The position numbers were made by a program, and so were the translations under genes. 8,884 nt of DNA from Christensenella sp. UBA2853 (lineage in GTDB: Bacteria > Bacillota > Clostridia > Christensenellales > Aristaeellaceae): contig DEFL01000063.1 of the NCBI GenBank assembly GCA_002350845.1, positions 1 to 8,884 of the forward strand, given 5' to 3'. Of the stretch, positions 6,906-8,884 are shown one piece after another; the stretch's first letter is position 1, and each line of letters opens with the position of its first letter. Below the pieces are notes generated by a model. It saw only the letters and a list, made by a program, of their open reading frames with translations. It made no database searches and was not told the origin of the DNA.

Positions 6906-6934
6906 TTTACAAAAAGCGGAACCCGTGTTAGAAT
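6906..6934 (+). promoter_or_regulatory. Promoter of tRNA-Ala
   Basis: TTTACA (6906-6911) and TAGAAT (6929-6934) are 17 bases apart, with TGT before the -10 box (extended -10). The predicted start is near 6941, a few bases before the mature tRNA 5' end. Confidence 0.75.
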
Positions 6935-6947
6935 ACGCAACGTCGAC

Positions 6948-7020
6948 GGGGCATTAGCGCAGTTGGTAGCGCACAACACTGGCAGTGTTGGGGTCAGCGG
7001 TTCGAATCCGCTATGCTCCA
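6948..7020 (+). tRNA. tRNA-Ala (anticodon GGC)
   Basis: The 73 bases fold as a full cloverleaf. The acceptor stem pairs 6948-6954 with 7013-7019, the D arm is GCGC/GCGC, the anticodon stem CAACA/TGTTG closes the loop CTGGCAG with anticodon GGC at 6981-6983, and the T arm is AGCGG/CCGCT around TTCGAAT. The third acceptor pair is G-U, the identity mark of alanine tRNAs, and the discriminator is A. CCA is not encoded. It reads GCC and probably GCU codons. It has its own promoter and terminator. The 3' half is repeated at 8736-8772. Confidence 0.96.
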
Positions 7021-7024
7021 CGTA

Positions 7025-7064
7025 TCCCGGAAGCCTTGAAATATAAGACTTCCGGGATTTTTTT
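7025..7064 (+). terminator. Terminator of tRNA-Ala
   Basis: TCCCGGAAG (7025-7033) pairs with CTTCCGGGA (7049-7057), nine base pairs, followed by seven Ts. The loop holds a further CTT/AAG pairing. It starts four bases after the tRNA ends. Confidence 0.9.
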
Positions 7065-7103
7065 ATCTTTTGGTTTTCTGACATAATCTGTCAAAAAATG
7101 GGA

Positions 7104-7124
7104 AATGTCTACCGAATGTCTACC
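7104..7124. repeat. Tandem 10-base direct repeat, 11-base period
   Basis: AATGTCTACC occurs at 7104-7113 and again at 7115-7124, one base apart. Closely spaced direct repeats of this kind just downstream of a tRNA 3' end resemble the arm sites bound by tyrosine integrases, which would fit the tRNA fragment at 8736. No integrase is present and no other copy was noticed. The rest of the gene-free stretch 7021-7369 holds the tRNA terminator, a promoter and a symmetric site; nothing coding is convincing in it. Confidence 0.4.
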
Positions 7125-7230
7125 AGCCAACCCAATCTTTCATTCGTTCCCTTCTGGCGTCATCGGACACATGATGATCATCATCGCATCAGGCTCAAAT
7201 CCTCTGGTCTCCTTTCGGCACCCGGGATGT

Positions 7231-7259
7231 TTGATTTCTGTCCGGTTTCGGGGTATGAT
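7231..7259 (+). promoter_or_regulatory. Promoter of the M28 peptidase gene
   Basis: TTGATT (7231-7236) and TATGAT (7254-7259) are 17 bases apart. The predicted start near 7266 gives an untranslated leader of about 104 bases, long for a simple gene, and the leader contains the symmetric site at 7277-7319. Confidence 0.6.
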
Positions 7260-7276
7260 TAAGCCCGAAGCGCAGG

Positions 7277-7319
7277 AGGCGTACAGTTCCGATTGTTCCC
7301 TGGAACATCAGGCGTACTG
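7277..7319. promoter_or_regulatory. Symmetric site in the M28 leader (possible operator)
   Basis: TGTTCC-CT-GGAACA (7294-7307) is a perfect inverted repeat. It is flanked by AGGCGTACAG (7277-7286) and AGGCGTACTG (7310-7319), a direct repeat with one mismatch whose copies start 33 bases apart, about three helical turns. The site lies downstream of the predicted transcription start. It may bind a repressor or form a small RNA hairpin; which one is not shown. Confidence 0.4.
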
Positions 7320-7369
7320 GCCGAAAGCCATGATCCGCTGAAAACGTACAATATAAAACAGGAGGCACT

Positions 7370-8602
7370 ATGACAAACGAAAGACTGCTGCAGATTTTTC
7401 AGAAGACAGATTTTCCGCATACCAGCGGAACAGCACAGGAGACGCAGGTCGGGGAATACCTGAAAGCCTGCTGTGAGGAGCTCGGGGTTCCCGCCCATCT
7501 TGAAGGCTTCCGTGTCGCCATGGCAGAAATGGAAGGCGGATCCGTGACGGTGGACGGAAAAGACATCCCGTGCAAGCCCTTTTATGGATGCGGAAGCGGC
7601 GAGGTCGAGGGTGAGCTGTACTATATGCCTGCTCTGGACCCAGTCAGCATGGCCGGCGCAAAGGACAAGATTGTTCTCCTGGACACCCAGGGAATCGGCT
7701 TCTTTGGCTATCAGGATCTGATGAAGGCCGGTGCAAAGGGGATTCTGTTCTCTTATGGAAACATGTATTATCCCCAGCAGGATATCGATCAACGCGACCT
7801 GCGCGAGGCTGTTGTGGGCAATGAACGCAAAGTGCTCTGTGCCATGATCCACACGTCTTCGGCCGTCGAAATGGTGCGAGACAATGCAAAGCATGCCCGT
7901 ATCTGTGTGAAGCAGCGTGAATATGATGGCGAATCCCACAATGTCATCGCAGAAATTCCTGGAAAGAGGGATGAATGGATCACCCTGACTGCGCACTATG
8001 ACTCCACCTCCCTTTCCCACGGCGCATATGACAACATGACCGGCGCTGCCGGTCTGCTCGGCATCATGGATGCGCTGAAGGGGCAGGAGCTGAATTATGG
8101 TCTCCGCTTTGTCTTCTGCGGCAGCGAGGAACGCGGTCTGCTCGGTTCCAAGGCCTATGTGCGTGACCATGAGGCGGACTTAGAAAAAACAGTCCTGAAC
8201 ATCAATATTGACATGATCGGCTGCATTTTGGGCAAGATGATCTCCCGCGTATCAGCCGAAGACAAGCTTGCGCACTACATCACCTATATGGGCGCCGAGG
8301 TCGGCTTCCCCATTGCAGCCCGAACAGGCGTCTATTCCAGCGACTCGACTCCGTTCGCAGACAAGGGTGTTCCCGCTCTCTCCTTTGCCCGTCTTGCCGG
8401 CGGAAACGCGGCTCCCATCCACTGCCGCTATGACACGATGGAAGTCCTTTCCATGGACCAGCTTCAGAAGGATATCGGCTTTATCGCCGCCTTCACCCGG
8501 AGAATGGCCTGCGCCGCATGCTGCCCGGTAGCCAGAGTGATTCCGGACAATGTCAAGAAAGACCTGGACGAATACCTCTTCCGCAAGAGGAAGGATGACT
8601 AA
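7370..8602 (+). CDS. M28 family zinc metallopeptidase (aminopeptidase-like)
   Basis: This 410-residue protein is predicted to be a two-zinc exopeptidase. The M28 ligand set is complete: H209 in TAHYDS, bridging D221 in AYDNMTGAAG, catalytic E253 and ligand E254 in GSEERGLLGS, D281 in NINIDMIG, and H351 in PIHCRYDT. SDSTPFADKGVPALSF (324-339) is the conserved segment before the last ligand. Residues of about 85-180 lie where many M28 enzymes carry an inserted PA-like domain. There is no signal peptide or membrane segment, so it acts in the cytosol, probably trimming peptides from protein turnover or uptake. A cysteine cluster, C381, C384 and C385, near the C-terminus is unusual. AGGAGG (7360-7365) stands four bases before the ATG. 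It is a single-gene unit with its own promoter; the terminator at 8778 lies 175 bases after the stop. Exact substrate unknown. Confidence 0.92.
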   Translation: MTNERLLQIFQKTDFPHTSGTAQETQVGEYLKACCEELGVPAHLEGFRVAMAEMEGGSVTVDGKDIPCKPFYGCGSGEVEGELYYMPALDPVSMAGAKDKIVLLDTQGIGFFGYQDLMKAGAKGILFSYGNMYYPQQDIDQRDLREAVVGNERKVLCAMIHTSSAVEMVRDNAKHARICVKQREYDGESHNVIAEIPGKRDEWITLTAHYDSTSLSHGAYDNMTGAAGLLGIMDALKGQELNYGLRFVFCGSEERGLLGSKAYVRDHEADLEKTVLNINIDMIGCILGKMISRVSAEDKLAHYITYMGAEVGFPIAARTGVYSSDSTPFADKGVPALSFARLAGGNAAPIHCRYDTMEVLSMDQLQKDIGFIAAFTRRMACAACCPVARVIPDNVKKDLDEYLFRKRKDD

Positions 8603-8735
8603 GTCTGAGTCCACGGTATCCAGGTGGATAGATATAGATATTCTTTCTGAACACGTCGGACATCCCTGATTCCGCGCGTCTAATGTCACGAGTGTGCGGC
8701 GGGAAATCATCAAAAGCAGTAATATGTGCTATTGT

Positions 8736-8772
8736 AGTGTTGGGGGCAGCGGTTCAAATCCACTATGCTCCA
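8736..8772 (+). pseudogene. 3'-half fragment of tRNA-Ala
   Basis: These 37 bases match 6984-7020 of the intact tRNA-Ala with three differences and no gap. The likeness starts in the anticodon loop (base 37) and stops abruptly upstream, where 8700-8735 is no more like the 5' half than chance. One change breaks the middle pair of the T stem (CCGCT to CCACT). The likeness continues past the tRNA end into the terminator. It cannot make a working tRNA. It is either a displaced attachment-site copy left by an integrative element or the remnant of a duplicated tRNA gene. The 133 bases before it (8603-8735) hold nothing else I can name. Confidence 0.85.
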
Positions 8773-8777
8773 CGCAT

Positions 8778-8815
8778 CCTGTAAGCCTGATTTATCAAGG
8801 TTTACAGGTTTTTTT
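8778..8815 (+). terminator. Terminator after the tRNA fragment (serves the M28 gene)
   Basis: CCTGTAAGCCT (8778-8788) pairs with AGGTTTACAGG (8798-8808), eleven pairs with one G-U, followed by seven Ts. It aligns without gaps to the terminator of the intact tRNA. Two base pairs are changed on both sides (C-G to T-A and G-C to T-A), so folding has been kept. It is the only terminator seen after the peptidase gene. Confidence 0.88.
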
Positions 8816-8832
8816 GTGATTTCCTGAAAACA

Positions 8833-8855
8833 TGTTAAAGTTTTTTGATTTTGTC
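8833..8855. repeat. Right copy of the 23-bp inverted repeat
   Basis: This stretch (beginning TGTTAAAG, ending ATTTTGTC) is the exact reverse complement of 1-23. It lies 17 bases after the T run of the terminator, so, as on the left side, it stands just outside an outward-facing terminator. Confidence 0.85.
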
Positions 8856-8873
8856 ACCCCTTCCAACATATGA
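8845..8873 (+). promoter_or_regulatory. Weak possible promoter leading out of the window
   Basis: TTGATT (8845-8850), inside the inverted repeat, is followed after 17 bases by ATATGA (8868-8873). The -10 box is poor. If real, the repeat would supply the -35 region of a gene to the right. A short symmetric stretch, ATGAG-TAG-CTCAT, lies at 8870-8882. Confidence 0.2.
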
Positions 8874-8884
8874 GTAGCTCATGA

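Noticed and set aside
6818..7084. 88-codon minus-strand frame containing GFEPLTPTLPVLCATNCANA
   Set aside because: This is the well-known false protein read from the antisense strand of a tRNA-Ala gene; it covers the tRNA and its terminator.
7294..7307. Possible LexA (SOS) box in the peptidase leader
   Set aside because: The half sites are in the order GTTC-n4-GAAC, whereas the Gram-positive LexA box has GAAC-n4-GTTC.
7105..7341. 78-codon open frame between the tRNA and the peptidase gene
   Set aside because: No good ribosome site, no recognisable protein features, and it overlaps the predicted peptidase promoter and leader elements.
1..8884. CRISPR array, antiphage system, transposase or phage genes
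   Set aside because: No regularly spaced repeats and no matching proteins were found on either strand.

Overview
The window looks like chromosomal DNA of a low-to-moderate G+C Bacillota (Firmicute), plausibly a gut or oral Erysipelotrichia or Clostridia relative. The evidence is strong AGGAGG-type ribosome binding sites, sigma-A promoters with extended -10 (TGn) elements, a tRNA gene without an encoded CCA, and the gene content. The lineage is an inference and cannot be fixed from the sequence alone.

Left part (about 44-4815, minus strand): a compact glycerol operon read leftward. glpK (glycerol kinase) comes first and has its own extended -10 promoter with a perfect palindrome at about the transcription start. 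It is followed by a 484-residue DAO-fold FAD oxidoreductase with a C-terminal BFD-type [2Fe-2S] domain, a 417-residue FAD/NAD oxidoreductase, and a 117-residue DUF1667 protein with a CxxCxxxC...C iron-sulfur motif. The last three genes have short overlapping stop/start junctions, and the operon ends at a clear intrinsic terminator. The inferred job is phosphorylation of glycerol and oxidation of the product by a soluble three-subunit flavin/Fe-S complex that passes electrons to NAD(P), in place of the membrane GlpABC or the oxygen-dependent GlpO. This trio is the best candidate in the window for an under-described system.

Middle (4851-6843): a sirtuin deacetylase (minus) and a radical SAM enzyme of unassigned family (plus) are divergently transcribed from two back-to-back, well-formed promoters. 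Both promoters sit where longer upstream gene starts would lie, so both genes are annotated here with shorter starts.

Right part (6906-8884, plus strand): a complete tRNA-Ala(GGC) with promoter and terminator, a 349-base gap holding possible regulatory or recombination sites, a cytosolic M28 zinc peptidase with its own promoter and a long leader, then a second partial copy of the tRNA-Ala 3' half with its own terminator. The partial copy begins sharply in the anticodon loop. This is either the footprint of an old integrative element or the remains of a duplicated tRNA gene.

A perfect 23-bp inverted repeat lies at the two ends of the window (1-23 and 8833-8855), in each case just outside an outward-pointing terminator. 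No transposase, integrase, CRISPR array or phage gene is visible.
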